From contig NW_020167544.1 of the NCBI RefSeq assembly GCF_001641265.1, positions 62,001 through 126,000 of the forward strand: a stretch of 64,000 nucleotides of DNA, written 5' to 3'. The notes under the pieces were generated by a model. It was not told where the DNA came from. It ran no database searches and saw only the letters and a program-made list of their open reading frames with translations. Source of the DNA: Pseudogymnoascus destructans. Taxonomy: Eukaryota; Ascomycota; Leotiomycetes; Thelebolales; Thelebolaceae. Shown here one piece after another: positions 49,095 to 61,080 of the stretch (positions within the stretch are counted from its first letter, which is position 1; the number at the start of each line of letters is the position of its first letter). The translations under genes and the position numbers were made by a program.

Positions 49095-50045
49095 TCGTGA
49101 CCAAACTTTTCGCTTCGCTCAAGGTTGGAGTAAGCAATACGCGGCTGCCCAACCCGAGAGGAAGCAATATGCGGCTCGTCGGAACGTGCGTCTATTCACC
49201 GCCACTCCTCAACAAAACCTTCCTCTATCAAATACCTGTGAGTGGCTGCTAGGGAACCCCTCTGAAACAGCAACTACTGCTAGTCATATTTTCAAAGTGC
49301 CTAAATCAATGATACAGTTAAGTATCAGCCGACTAGCCTAGCAGCTCCCATACTAAGGGGGCTAGAATAAGCTACTCTCTACTATGTAGACAGAGGCCAT
49401 AAATAAATGGATCATTAAGCAGTATTACCTAGGGCTTGGAGCAACTAGGAATATGATATTTGCTGCTGTCTATAAGAAATGGAGCCCACAGCTGCCCCTG
49501 TTATAGAGCTAGCTTACAAAATTTATACAGAATGAGCTTAAGGAATATCACTTTATTACTATGAAGCTAATTTCGCAGTAGTATACGAAGGCTTAAGGTG
49601 AGCCTATGGTTCTAAAGTGGTTTTAAGAGTACGCTAGTTTATACTAGAGCGTAGTATAAAACTAGAGTCAATCTAGAATATAGATGAAACTGGCTTTTAG
49701 GTTGAAATTCTAGGTGGAGAGCATGTGATTGTGCCATGAGCCGCAAAGAAGCTCTACACCCTAAGCCCTAAAAATCGTATGTCTATTACTATACTTAAGG
49801 CTGTGTCTACAACCAGAAAAGTCATACCGCCTATACTTATCATTCTGGGCAAAATACACATGGATTCTTAGTACCACGCCAACCTTCAAGGCACAGAGTT
49901 CATTATGCTTTCTAACACTGGATTTTCAAACAGCTAGCTTGCCTTACAGTGGCTAGAGCACTTTGCAGAGCATACTCCCTCTAAGGAAACGAAGGTTCTA
50001 CTACTTGACTCTCATGTGAGCTATATAAGTGATGGTTTCATTATT
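49095..50045 (+). pseudogene. Pogo transposon relic (pogo-2), transposase with many stops
   Basis: Starting near 49230, one frame with about ten TAG/TAA stops reads ETATTASHIFKVPKSM, TEAINKWIIKQYYLGLGATR, MIFAAVYKKWSPQLPLL, TKFIQNELKEYHFITMKL, then NIDETGF, KLYTLSPKNRMSITILKAV, VIPPILIILGKIHMDS and ETKVLLLDSHVSYISDG. It is a pogo/Fot1 DDE transposase and serves as the reference for the scattered pogo-1 fragments at 4.3, 12.7, 14.1, 21.1 and 24.4 kb. Clear terminal repeats were not identified. Confidence 0.75.
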
Positions 50046-50049
50046 ACTA

Positions 50050-50300
50050 ATCGTCATATCCAACTTCTCGCTTCGCTTAAGGTTAGAGGAAGCGAGATGC
50101 GCGAACGAGAATTTTAGAGAAGTGAGATGTGTAGTTTTGTGACATGTGTCTGTTCACTGCTACTCCTTACCAAAACTTTTACCATAGCTATAGATAGTAA
50201 TTTATATTATAATCCTATATAATTCATTACATAAAGGGAACTCCTATATCAAATGCCTATGAGTGGCTTGCAGAAAACCCCTTTAAATCTACATTAGTGT
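50050..50300 (+). repeat. Second copy of the pogo 5' region in direct orientation
   Basis: CGCTTCGCTTAAGGTTAGAG and ATGCCTATGAGTGGCTTGCA here parallel CGCTTCGCTCAAGGTTGGAG (49109) and ATACCTGTGAGTGGCTGCTA (49230). A second pogo copy begins and is cut at about 50300 by Copia sequence. Confidence 0.6.
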
Positions 50301-52790
50301 TACAGCTGTTATGGCCTACTCACTCACCTCAAGACTGCCTCGAAAATAACAAGGAGAAGTGTGATGAGTTGGAGCGGAAGAATGGGAAGAAATGGACCCC
50401 ATATCGGAAGCATATTGAGAAGAAGAAAAATGAAACTAAAGATGAGGGTAATGATTCTAAGAGCTATTTTGACCTTGTGGTTTATACAGTGCCTGCAAAA
50501 TCAAACACTATAAGCAGAGATAGGTGGTTATTCGATACAGGAGCAGATGAGCACATTGCAAACAGTCTTGCGAAGTTTGATACTTACGAAGAGCGCATGG
50601 ATTTACCATTCATGAATACAGCGAATGGACTTGTTCATCCTCAAGGCTGTGGCTTAGTTCGACTTTTTGGAGTAAAGGGAAACAGAGAGAAGACCAAAAT
50701 TAGCCTCCATCATGTCATCTATATGCCTTCCTTGCCAGTTTGCCTGTTTAGTGGAGAGAAGCTTTATAACAGTGGAGGACATCTACAGAATGGCCAGCTT
50801 CTCGATAAGCATGGCAATGAGATTGGCACAGTTGACTCAGATCTGTTTCTTTATGAAGCAAAGGAATCACTTATCCTGCCCTCGATTTTACCTGCCGCAA
50901 TTGAGCAGAAGAACACAGACATTGAACTTTGGCATCGACGCCTCTGTCATCTTGGACTCGATAATGTCCGCAGGACCAAAGACATGGTAAATGGGATCTC
51001 ATATAGCAAAGAAGGCACTGCCATTGCGACGAGATTGTGCCAGCCATGCGAAGAGGCAAAGCCAATCTGTCAAGTGAACAAAATTTCAGCTCAACTAAGA
51101 CCGAAAACAGCCCTTGAAGAAGTTCATTGTGATGTTGTTACTGTCATGCCTCATGGACTCCACGGAGAGAAGTATGGCATACTGTTTACTTGCAGAAAGT
51201 ACAGTGTCCGCTATGGATGGACCTCCAAAAATAAGGGTGATGCATACAGATGCATTGTCTGGATGATTCGACTTGCAAAGATGCAATATAACATCACAAT
51301 TAAGAGATTTAGAATGGATGGAGGAAAGGAATATGCTCCTACCCAGATTGATGAGCTTACAGCAGATCTCGGAACCATCATTGAGCTGTCTACTCCATTT
51401 TGCGCATATCAAGACGGCACAGCTGAACGAAGCTTTCACACCATTTTTGAATGTGTTCGATCCACTGCAATCGATCAGCAAATCCCTGAATTCCTATGGC
51501 CAGAGCTGTTTCAAGCTGCCATTTACATATCAAACAGAGTGGCCACTTCAACTATTAAAGGGAAGACACCATTTGAAGCCTTTTGGGAGAAATTGAACCA
51601 GGGGTGAATCATACACCTAATATCGCCCATTTGAGAGTTCTGGGATGCAAGACATATGTTCTTATCCAAAAGGAATGCAGAGTGCAAAGCCAGAAGCTTG
51701 CCTCAAGGGCAGAAGTTGGCATTCTTGTCGGATATGAGGGTCATAACATTTTTCGTGTTTACGTTCCCTCTTGAGCTGGAGAGAAGATTATAAGAACTTC
51801 GCATGCTCGATTTGATGAAGGCAGTGGTTTCATTACAGAGCCAACATTTGACCAAATCAATGACGAAAATGTCCAAGCAGCCCACAACAACGCAGTGGAA
51901 GAAATGGATGAACTGCGATACCCTCCACCTTCCGTCTCAAATAATAAAGACTATGAAGGACAGACTCTACCTGATTCACAATCAGGAGGATGCGGAAGAA
52001 ACTCCTCAAGATCAGCCAGATGCAGAAATTGAGCATGAGGAGCACGAACCTCCAAAGAAGACCCAAACTCGCAAAGTCTGGGTTCCTATTGCTGAACACA
52101 ATCGAGTCACAAGAAGCCAAGCAAAGGCTGATACTATACCTCAAAATGCCATGTACACAAAAAAAGAACAGGAATCTCAAGACGAAGAATTCCAAAACAC
52201 ATTTTTCACAGGAACAGAACATAACACAGATCCGCAAACTGCAGAAGAAGCTCTTGCTCGATCTGATGGATATCTCTGGCATGAGGCCATTGTCTCTGAA
52301 TATCGATCTATTACTCGCAAAAAAGTGTGGGAAGTCATGCATAAAAGCAAAGTTCCAAAAGGAAAAAAGGTCCTTGGTGGACGCCTTGTTTTGCGCACTA
52401 AAAAAGATCGAGATGGCAAAATCCTTCGCCGCAAGGGCTATGAGCAGAGATATGGAAAGGATTATGAGCAGACCTTTGCAGGAGTTTGCAAATCGGCCAC
52501 ATGAAAAATCGCCGTTGCCCTCGCTGCACGTTTCGATCTTGAGATTGAACAGATGGATGTTGACACTGCATTCCTTGAAAATGATATTGATGCAGAAGTA
52601 TATGTCGAATTGCCTCCTGGATGGTGTGAGAATGGTGTCAAGCTTTCAAAGGAGGATGTGTGCAAGCTGTCACGCGCGCTTTACAGTCTCAAGCAGTCAC
52701 CACATCTCTGGTAAAAAAAGCTTCGCAAAGCACTCCAATCTCTTGGATTTAAACCACTCAAAACAGACCAATGCATCTTCACAGAGGACT
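50297..52790 (+). pseudogene. Copia (Ty1) element 5' half: protease, integrase, start of RT
   Basis: The frame gives a Copia protease (RWLFDTGADEHIANSL), GAG-pre-integrase (IELWHRRLCHLGLDNVRRTK; CQPCEEAKPIC) and integrase core (DVVTVMPHGLHGEKYGILFT; RMDGGKEYAP; TPFCAYQDGTAERSFHTIFE). After a shift at ~51600 it continues GCKTYVLIQKE and LASRAEVGILVGYEGH. It then enters RT (KKVWEVMHKSKVPKGKKVLG; EQMDVDTAFLENDIDAEVYV; CKLSRALYSLKQSPHLW) and stops at TDQCIFTED near 52790. There are several stops and shifts. The remaining RT and RNase H lie inverted at 54020-54835. Confidence 0.88.
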
Positions 52791-53578
52791 AAAGAGATTC
52801 GTGCTTTCTCCTTCTTTAATCCTGGTTGTGCACAAGTTGCAAGACCTCTCGATGGTGTCATCTTCCAGAATAATCCTGTCTCATCCATGTTGTATATATC
52901 TTTTTCTTGAAACTCCCCTGCTAATGTCCGCAAAGCCTTCATCTCTTCTTCTGCTGTTGTAGGAACAGATCCTCCTTCACCGTGTTGTGTGTACTCTTTG
53001 ATATTATGTTGTTTGTTGAATTTCTGCATCCATCTGTTGCTGAATTCAGGGCAAGGTTGGCTAGCGTATTGAGGTAATTGCTGACAGATCTGCTGAGCTT
53101 TCTGTCGAAGCAGTTCTCCACTTGTCACCCCTCCTTTCTCTCCGATGTGATGCTGCCAAAGAATCAAGATCTTCTCAAGATCTGGCCACTGCCCAAGTCG
53201 AAGGCGTGCATGATTGCTGTCTTTGATATTATCGAGGCTGTCAAAGTGTGTCGAAAGAGACTCGGAGACACTAGATTGTCTGATCTTATGGTTGTACTGC
53301 TGCTGGAACCACTCGATACACGCTTACTGGGACGGTCGTGGGTGTTGTTTATGTGCCCAAGCCCGTAAAGCACGTCGCTGTTCAAGGAGTATCTGCTGTT
53401 TGCGTGCCATATTCAATAGCTGTAATGACGAAACGGTATACGATAAGACGATAGTTGATGAAATTGTTAGGATATCGTGAATATCGTATTTTGTGTGGTA
53501 TTTGAATCGGTTCCTAAAAAAATATCGCACTATCAAGGATATTGGCCTATTGAATATCGTACTAAGGAGGTTATACTG
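52791..53578 (-). pseudogene. Tigger-type (CENP-B-like pogo) transposase, 5' half
   Basis: From ATG 53410 (MARKQQILLEQRRALRAWAH) the minus-strand frame passes a stop at about 53327. It then gives the helix-turn-helix/CENP-B region (LILWQHHIGEKGGVTSGELL; FSNRWMQKFNKQHNIKEYTQ) and the first catalytic acidic residue (DIYNMDETGLFWKMTPSRGL), ending KEKARISLVLC at the Copia junction. The terminal repeat (GGTTATACTG) ends at 53578 with TA at 53579-53580. Confidence 0.82.
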
Positions 53579-53762
53579 TAGATGACAATTTCCAGAGCTC
53601 TTTAAGCAACACGCAGAACTGCACTGGTAACGTATTCCACAAGTGAGTTGGTAATACAAGTCAGCCAGTAATTCTGCCCTACTGTAAAGACCAGACCTCA
53701 ATTAAATATAAGTTATATATTTAGTTGAGGTTAAACCCTGTTAAATTAGACTAATTACAATT

Positions 53763-53984
53763 TGTAACAAACAGTCACTGGAGGTTTGGAAGTGTTGATT
53801 GGTAGACAAGTTGTTGATTGATTGAAGTTCTAAGAGTCTACAGTTGAGGTAATCTAAGAACTATTTTGGTGGGGTGGGTCGCTCAGGGCTCCGGCTACGC
53901 CAATCCTGCGCTAGTCCTATGATGGCACTCCTACAATTCCTGCAACACACCCCTCTGGTGATACTGTAGAAGAACATATCAACA
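53763..53984 (-). repeat. Probable Copia 3' LTR (222 bp)
   Basis: On the minus strand TGTTGATATGTTC...CTGTTTGTTACA lies just downstream of the Copia RNase H stop, after AGGGGTGCAATCAAC, which may contain the polypurine tract. Boundaries are inferred from TG...CA alone. Confidence 0.5.
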
Positions 53985-54019
53985 GTTGATTGCACCCCTG
54001 GTTCTCTATCCGTAACCCA

Positions 54020-54837
54020 TGATCAGTCCATCTTTGGAAGCTGTTTAAGCTTGATCAGCTCAATGAATCTCTGATGATCCATCGTTAATAGTGGCTTCGT
54101 CAGTCCATCTGCAGCCATCTCTTTCGTATATACATAATATAGATCGACAAGATTCTCCTTCACTTGATTTTGGATGTAGTGGTATTTGATGTCGATGTGC
54201 TTCGTTCGCTGATGAAACTCTGGATTCTCTGCGAGAGCAAGCGCTCCTTGATTGTCACCAATGATTTCCGTAGTGATTGCATCCTTCTTCTTATATCCAA
54301 GCTCCTTGAACACTTGTCTGAGCCATGCTCCTTCTTGTGCAGCTTTGAACATAGCCACATATTCAGCTTCGGTGGTTGCTACTGCAACAGTTGGCTGTCT
54401 TTTTGAAATACTCACTATGACACCTCCACAGAGGGGGTTTGCAAGAAAGCGGGACAAAACGGATGTGCAATAGTTGATATCTGGTCGAGTGTTTGTGGCT
54501 AGATACATCAGAGATCCAACCATCGACTGGTACAGCTTGATCTCGTGAGCTGTAGCTTTCTCTTTATATGGAGTCATGAGAATTTCCCATCCTTGTGCAC
54601 AAGGTGTCTTCACCATGTGGCAATTCGTCATTCCAAAATGGCTGAGGATCTTTTGAGTATATGCATCCTGTCCAAGGTAGATCTCTCGCTTCTGCAACTC
54701 ATATTTCAACTTACTTAAGTCCTCGTTATCTTTGCCAATAATGAGGCAGTCATCAACATAAGTGACAATAATGATCTTTGTGTCCTTGTTGCTAATGCAA
54801 CTGGAAATGATCGACTTGATGTCTGGATTATTGGCAA
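54020..54837 (-). pseudogene. Copia element 3' half: RT active site and RNase H
   Basis: The minus-strand frame reads IIIVTYVDDCLIIG (RT active site YVDD), LSKLKYELQKREIYLGQDA, KLYQSMVGSLMYLATNTRPD, then RNase H (TVAVATTEAEYVAMFKAAQE; IGDNQGALALAENPEFHQRT; HIDIKYHYIQNQVKENLVDL). It ends at KLKQLPKMD-stop near 54023. It supplies exactly what the 5' half lacks, in opposite orientation. A small gap in the alignment of about 20 residues around CGGVIVSIS suggests a deletion. Confidence 0.85.
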
Positions 54838-55807
54838 AGCAAAGACTCCACGAGCTCTTAAGAATATCAATGTTGCAACTATGGGAGCGCAATGGAGATG
54901 GAATAAGAAAGCATGGATAAATACAACAGTGATGGTTGAATGGCTTCAAGCTTTCTATTTACATATTGGAAGTACAAGGTGAGTCTTATTAACAATGGAC
55001 AACTTCTCAGCACATTACACAGCGTTGGAATTAGCACCTCCACCTGCAAATATACAAATTTGCTGGCTGCCTGCAAATTCAACAAGTAGATTCCAGCCTT
55101 TGGATCAAGGAATTATTCAGTCATTTAAGGCTAATTATCGTCGACGATGGCTGTCTTATATGCTAGAATGCTTTGAGGCAAATCAAGACCCTCTTAAGTT
55201 AATGAATATACACCTTGCAATTCACTGGATTGTACGAAGCTGGAACCACTTCCTTACAAATACAACTATATACAACTGTTTTTACAAGTCAACTCTTGTC
55301 ACTTCTCCAATCTCTCTTCCTACACCACTTAATCCACCAAACATATCAGCTCTCTATGATCAGGTAGCAAGGGCTGGGAATATACATGATGCAATGGCAA
55401 TTTCAAACTTCCTAAATCCAGAAGAGGAGGTTGAAGTAGAAGAAGAGGGTGAAGCAAACTAAGAACAAGTCTTGCAAGACTTGATAGCAGAACATTTAGG
55501 TGTATCTCAAACACAAGATGACAACGAAGAAGAAGGGCAGCTTGAAGAGCCTGTCTACTCTATACAAGAAGCTCGGAAGGCTATGCAGGTTCTTATTAAA
55601 TTTACTGAAGGTAGTTCGGAGCTCCAAACAGCTCATTTAAGAGCAATTGAGCGTCTAGAGCATGAATTGGAGGCATTAGACCAGAATAGGCATGTTCAAA
55701 GTAATTTAGATGGGATGGCTTACATAAGCTCCAATAATATGATTTATTCGATAGAACGATAATATTTAGTGGCACAAATTCAATCGTCTTAAAGAGGTTA
55801 TACTATA
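54838..55807 (+). pseudogene. Tigger-type transposase, 3' half, with terminal repeat
   Basis: The plus-strand frame starts at IGKAKTPRALKNI and continues GAQWRWNKKAWINTTVMVEW. After a stop come LTMDNFSAHYTALELAPPPA (second catalytic acidic residue), ICWLPANSTSRFQPLDQGII (third), and the C-terminal helices FLNPEEEVEVEEEGEAN-stop-EQVLQDLIAEHLG and EARKAMQVLIKFTEGS. The TAA at 55460 is probably CAA. The terminal repeat AAAGAGGTTATACTA ends at 55805 and TA follows. This completes the 5' half at 52791-53578. Confidence 0.82.
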
Positions 55808-55808
55808 G

Positions 55809-55866
55809 TGGATTCCCAGTGGAATCCACCCATGTGGATGCACGCCGGAGCAGTCGTCTGCTCCGG
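55809..55866. repeat. Two adjacent perfect hairpins beside the Tigger element
   Basis: TGGATTCC/GGAATCCA (55809-55816, 55821-55828) and CCGGAGCAG/CTGCTCCGG (55845-55853, 55858-55866). They may be part of a small non-autonomous element into which Tigger inserted. Confidence 0.65.
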
Positions 55867-55899
55867 TGTGGAGAACAAGAAGGCGCGAATATAGCCCCC

Positions 55900-56092
55900 C
55901 CCACTCACAAAACTTATGAACATAACCTCCGTACTAAAAGCCACGTACAGGGCTGCAAATCGATGGTGTATCTCGCCTCATCTTTTATATGTGATCGACG
56001 ATACATGAGTTTATGCTGTTGTGCACAAATTCTGGGGTCCCATGCTCGATCCACTCACAAAACTTTTGGACATTACCTCCGTACAGCCTCGT
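55900..56092. repeat. Pair of ~38-bp direct repeats
   Basis: CCACTCACAAAACTTATGAA at about 55902 and CCACTCACAAAACTTTTGGA at about 56053, each followed by a TTACCTCCGTAC-like tail. Confidence 0.65.
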
Positions 56093-56189
56093 GACGATCG
56101 CTCCTGCTAAAGGCATATGAAGCGAATATCAAGTCATGTAATGCGCGTGGAAGCCACGACGGGCGAGAATGTCTCTGACGTGGGTGGTA

Positions 56190-56221
56190 TGGAATGATAT
56201 GATATGATATGATATGATATG
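56190..56221. repeat. (GATAT)n microsatellite
   Basis: Six or so head-to-tail GATAT units in a spacer. Confidence 0.9.
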
Positions 56222-56559
56222 CTGCTGCTCCGGTCTTGTCAAGTCAACGTTGAACGCAGGATTCAACATTGAAACGCCCAGCTCCACACTCATATTCAGC
56301 ATGTGTTGACGATCCGCATCAAATTATAACCTCAAGCAAATCCCTAGTGTACGTAAACGGCACAGAAGAGTGTAAGTGCATGATTAGTGGTAGTGGGAGT
56401 GGTACTAGTGGTACTAGTGGTAGTAGCCGGCTGGAGTAGAGTTGTGGCAACTTCCGCCATCACAGCGGGTTGGGACTACACTAACTGCACGTCCCGTCCC
56501 ACCAGCATGTACCCCCCCCGTTATCCCGTAATTTACTTAATTTACGGTTTCCTTAGTAC

Positions 56560-56850
56560 TCGATTTCGACTACTCGACTACTCGACTACTCGACTACTCG
56601 ACTACTCTACTCTACTACTCTACTCTACCACTCTACTACTCTACTACTCGACTACTCGACTACTCAACTACTCAACTACTCTACTACTATATTACTATAT
56701 TACTAACTACTATAGTAACTGCACATCTACTACTCGACTACTCGACTCGACTACTCGACTACTCGACTCGACTACTCGACTACTCAACTCGACTACTCGA
56801 CTACTCGACTCGACTACTCGACTACTCGACTACTCGGCTACTATAGTACC
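56560..56850. repeat. ACTCG/ACTCT minisatellite-like tract
   Basis: Runs of CGACTACT, CTCTACTA and CGACTCGACTA units. The open reading frame across it (56387-57226) is a by-product of the repeat. Confidence 0.9.
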
Positions 56851-57697
56851 TACACATCTACTACACGGCATATACCGAGTATATATCACACAAATCCACC
56901 TTTTGCTTCTTCATCTCCAATTTCACTCCAGCTTCATTCCCATTCGGCCTTGTACAAACTTACCTATACCCTATACCCAACTCTGTTTAAAGTACTCACC
57001 CACCCCACTAAACCCACTGCACCGCCACGGGTCTGTTACCAGATGCGTGCAAGTTAGTCCCCTACGGCCCTATTCCACGCTCCTACCGCCGGTACGTATG
57101 ACCCGCACCTATCGAACCGGGGGTTCGATGAGAGAGGAGAGAGGGGATACCCTTGCAACCCCCCCCCGATTTATCCACCGCCCAATTTATAAGATCTCGG
57201 CCCATGCAAAGCTAAACAATAAATGACCGATCTCTATCGCTTTTCGGCGTAGGAAGTTGCCCGCACTGACTTGTGTGTCCACATAGGGTGATAGAGAAAG
57301 AGAGAAAGAGAGAAAGAGACGAAGAGATAAAGCCGCAGACCCAGGGACCCAGAGACCCAGAGAGACCCAAAGAGCGACAGAAATCAATCGTTGCGCTGCC
57401 CTGTACATAACGACGTCGTTTGTTCTCCACCACCATTTGCTCTGATCCGATCCAATCCCGCCTCTCAATCCAAACAATTCCAGTGGCAAACGCATGCCAT
57501 TGCGACCGCAGGCGCCTGGGCGATGACTTTTCGAAATTAAACATGATCCAGACACAGTGCGACGGCATCAGAGCGTCATCAAGCTGGAATAGTTCTGCAC
57601 CGAGTGGCGCCCCACCAGGAATCGACCCGGCCACCCGACGTATACACACATTCTCACCACAACGAGACACACTTCGAAAGCCATAGCCGCGGGGTTT
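56851..57697. other. Upstream region of the Zn2Cys6 gene
   Basis: Includes a GAGA-rich tract (57291-57370). I see no separate gene. It is likely the promoter and long leader of the downstream regulator. Confidence 0.5.
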
Positions 57698-60600
57698 ATG
57701 GGCGCCGCAACAGGGCCACCGCATCGACTCGAGAAATCTCGACGGCCGACGCCCAATGCTGGCAGCGCCGTAGCCATGGAGAACGGGCAGCCACAGATGA
57801 ACGGGATGGGGAGCGGGCCCTTTATGGATGTGACATATCCATTTTACGACCTACTGGGCTTCGATACAAACGGGCTAGCGGGGGCAAAGATGGAAGATGA
57901 CGAAGATATGCAAGCGTCGCTACGAAGCGGCACAGACGAAATAATACAGGAAGAACACGATAACGAGTATACCACTCCCAAAATGGAGGAGTCGGCGGAT
58001 CACAATGGCAGCCAGGGGATGTCAGGTGGCGAGAGCCCTGAGGGCAGCCGGGCGCGCGGAACCTCGGCGCCAGACACCTACGACGAGTTCGGGCTCAACG
58101 ATACGGGAGCCGGGGATGGCACCGACCTAGGCAAGCCCAAGGAGGACAAGAACGAGACGCCCGCCTGGACAGAGCTGAAGACCAAGGCAGGGAAGGAGCG
58201 CAAACGGCTACCGCTGGCGTGTATAGCCTGTCGACGCAAGAAGATCCGCTGCTCAGGCGAGAAGCCAGCATGCAAGCACTGTCTGCGCAGCCGCATCCCC
58301 TGCGTCTACAGAGTGACGACTCGCAAAGCGGCGCCGCGCACAGATTACATGGCCATGCTGGACAAGCGGCTGAAGCGCATGGAGGAGCGGATCATCCGGA
58401 TTATACCCAAAGACGAGAACGAGTCGGCGACAGTCGTGCGGGCGCAGGTCAAGCCCGCGATCCCGGGGACGGCGCAGGCGAAGCCGGCGAGTTCGAAGAA
58501 GAGGCCGGCGGAGGAGGCGTTTAGGTCTGAGTTGCAGGCCTGGGCTACGTCGGCGAAGGGAGGGGGTAGCGAGGTGCCGGCGTCGCTGGCGGCGCATGAG
58601 GCGAAGGAGACGAAGTTGTTGGTGGAGGGCGCGGGTGCGCTGCCGGAGAAGGAGATACGGGAGCATTTGGCGGAGGTCTTCTTTGATAATCTGTATGGGC
58701 AGGCGTATCATGTTCTCCATAAACCGAGCTACATGCGCAAACTCAAGTAAGTGCTGGTTTATCCCAACTCCTAATATTAATCACGGATTCTAACAAAAGC
58801 AGAGCCGATACTCTCCCTCCAGTCCTGATCCTGACCGTATGCGCCGTCTCTGCTCGATTCTCGACACACCCAAAAGTCAATTCCCAACCTGCCTTCCTAC
58901 GAGGCAAATCCTGGGCCGCCGAAGCGCGCAACATAGTCCTGAAGCGATATGAGTGGCCTAATATCACAATCCTGACGTGCCTCCTGCTGCTGGGGCTCCA
59001 TGAGTTCGGGACTTGTTACGGAGGCCGCAGCTGGGCGCTGGGTGGAATGGCGATCCGCATGGCGTACGCGCTGCAGCTGCACCGCGACCTAGAGCACGAC
59101 CCATGCAAGCCGCACTCACGCGTGCGACTGAGCTTTGTGGATCGAGAGATTCGGCGCCGCACCATGTGGGCGTGTTTTCTGATGGATCGGTTTAACTCGT
59201 CCGGCACGGACAGGCCGATGTTTATCAAGGAGGAGACCATCATGGTGCAGTTACCAATTAAGGAGGATCTGTTCCAGCTAGATATCGAAGGGCCGACAGA
59301 GGATATGAAGGGTGATGTGCCCTTTCCATCGGCCGGAGGCGACGGCGAGCTCTCCAACGCCCGCGACAACATGGGCGTCGCCGCCTTCACAATCCGCTCC
59401 ATCGCTCTCTGGGGCCGCATCATAATCTACTACTTCCAAGGCGGACGCGACGGCGACCCCGCCCCCATCTGGGCCTCGGACTCCGAGTTCGCCGACCTCC
59501 GCATCCAATCCGAAGCATTCGAGCGCTCCCTTCCCGACCTCCTCCAATACACCCCCGCCAACCTCAGCGCGCACGAGACACAGGGCCTCGGTAACCAATT
59601 CCTCTTCCTCCACATCACCGTCCAACAAACCGTCCTCCTCCTCGCCCACAACGCAGTCCACTGCTCCGTCCCCGGCCCGCCCCGGCCCGCCCCGCCAGCG
59701 GAATTCATCGAATCCACCGTCGCAGCCGCCACGGGCGCCGCGCAGCGCATCTCTGCGCTCCTCCGCGTCGCTGAGGCGTACCCGCTCACCGCCCCGTTCG
59801 CGGGATACTGCGCTTTCCTCTCCAGCACCGCGCAGATGCCGCTCGCGTTCTCAAAGGATGAGGCTGTTGCTAGCCTCGCGAAACGCAATCTCGCTACTAA
59901 TGTACGATATCTCACGAAGATGAAGCGCGGATGGGGTGTATTTCACTGGACTTCGGAACAGCTTAAGAAGCAATTCAAGACGTGTGCGTTTGCTGCTAAG
60001 CGCGGGGGGGGCGCGGGGGGGCCGGGTGTGGTTAGTCAGTACGGGGATTGGTTTGATCGGTATCCGCATGGTGTGTCGCAGGGGGATTTTGAGGAGGTGG
60101 CTAGGCCGAGTGGGGAGAGTGGTGAGGATGCGGTATTAGAGCCAAAGGGGGGGTTGAGGACGGTAGAGGAGTTCGTGCATAGTATACCCCCGGCTGCTAC
60201 TGCGTCGGTGCAGGAGGGGCCGAAACAGAGTAAACGGAAGAAGAAGCCCACGCCGCCGCAGCAGCAGCAGCAGCAACAGCAACAACCTCCACCACCGACG
60301 ACCCAACCTCAACAACCGCAACCTCAGCAGCAAATCTCATCACACCCCCACCACCAAGGCTCACTACCCACGCACCGGCCACAACCACACCCCCTCCACA
60401 TCCCCCAACAACACGCCGCACACGCACAACAACAACAACAACAACAAATGTCCCCCCACCCCATCTCCCACTCGCCCCACCTCCTCTCACACCCGCACCC
60501 GCACCAGCAACACCAACACCAACACCAACACCAACACCAACACCAACACCAACACCAACACCAACAACAACACCACCCGCAACAACCTCACCAACAACCC

Positions 60601-61080
60601 CAGCAACAACAACAAACCTACCCACACACCCCCTCCCCCGCCTTCCCCCACAACCCAACTCCCTTCTACCACACCCCCTTCCCCCCAGACATAATGCCCA
60701 ACCTAGACGCGCACCTCGTCTTCAGCGCCTACAACGCGCCCGCAGCACAACGGGGCGGGCCGTCTCCCTCCCCCGGCGCCGGGGCTGGGATGTGGTCGCC
60801 TGTCGGGATGGAGGGTTTGGATCCTGGGATGGCCACTCCTGGCCAGCAGGGGCAGGGTGTACAGGGAGGAAGAGGTGGTGGTGGTGGTGGTTGGATAGGA
60901 ATTGGGGGGCAGCAAGGGTGGATGGCGCATCAGCAGACGAGCGCATGGTTTATGCCTTTTAATATGGCGCCGCCGGATGGTGGCGGGGGAGGGGAGGAGG
61001 CGTTTTTGGGGCTGGGATTGGGGCTGGGTGGGGGTTGGGGGGGTTATGGAGGGGGAGGAGGGGGGTTTGAGGGGGGATGA
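57698..61080 (+). CDS. Zn2Cys6 fungal-specific transcription factor, about 1108 aa, Q/H-rich C-terminus
   Basis: Exons 57698-58746 and 58803-61080 join in frame across a 56-nt intron (GTAAGT...GCAG). The Zn2Cys6 DNA-binding domain at residues ~174-202 has perfect spacing C-X2-C-X6-C-X6-C-X2-C-X6-C, preceded by basic KERKRLPLA and followed by a conserved linker (TTRKAAPRTDYMAMLDKRLK). The fungal transcription factor regulatory domain (Fungal_trans type) spans ~340-800 (EVFFDNLYGQAYHVLHKPSY; GLHEFGTCYGGRSWALGGMA; EIRRRTMWACFLMDRFNSSG). Residues ~835-970 are glutamine/histidine/proline-rich, with runs of Q and HQ repeats, then a glycine-rich end. It is a nuclear regulator of unknown target. An alternative start is Met at 57776 (MENGQPQMNG). 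Confidence 0.88.

Noticed and set aside
56387..57226. 279-codon open frame across the ACTCG repeat region
   Set aside because: It is produced by the simple repeat (periodic STTRLLD-type peptide) and has no family-like sequence.
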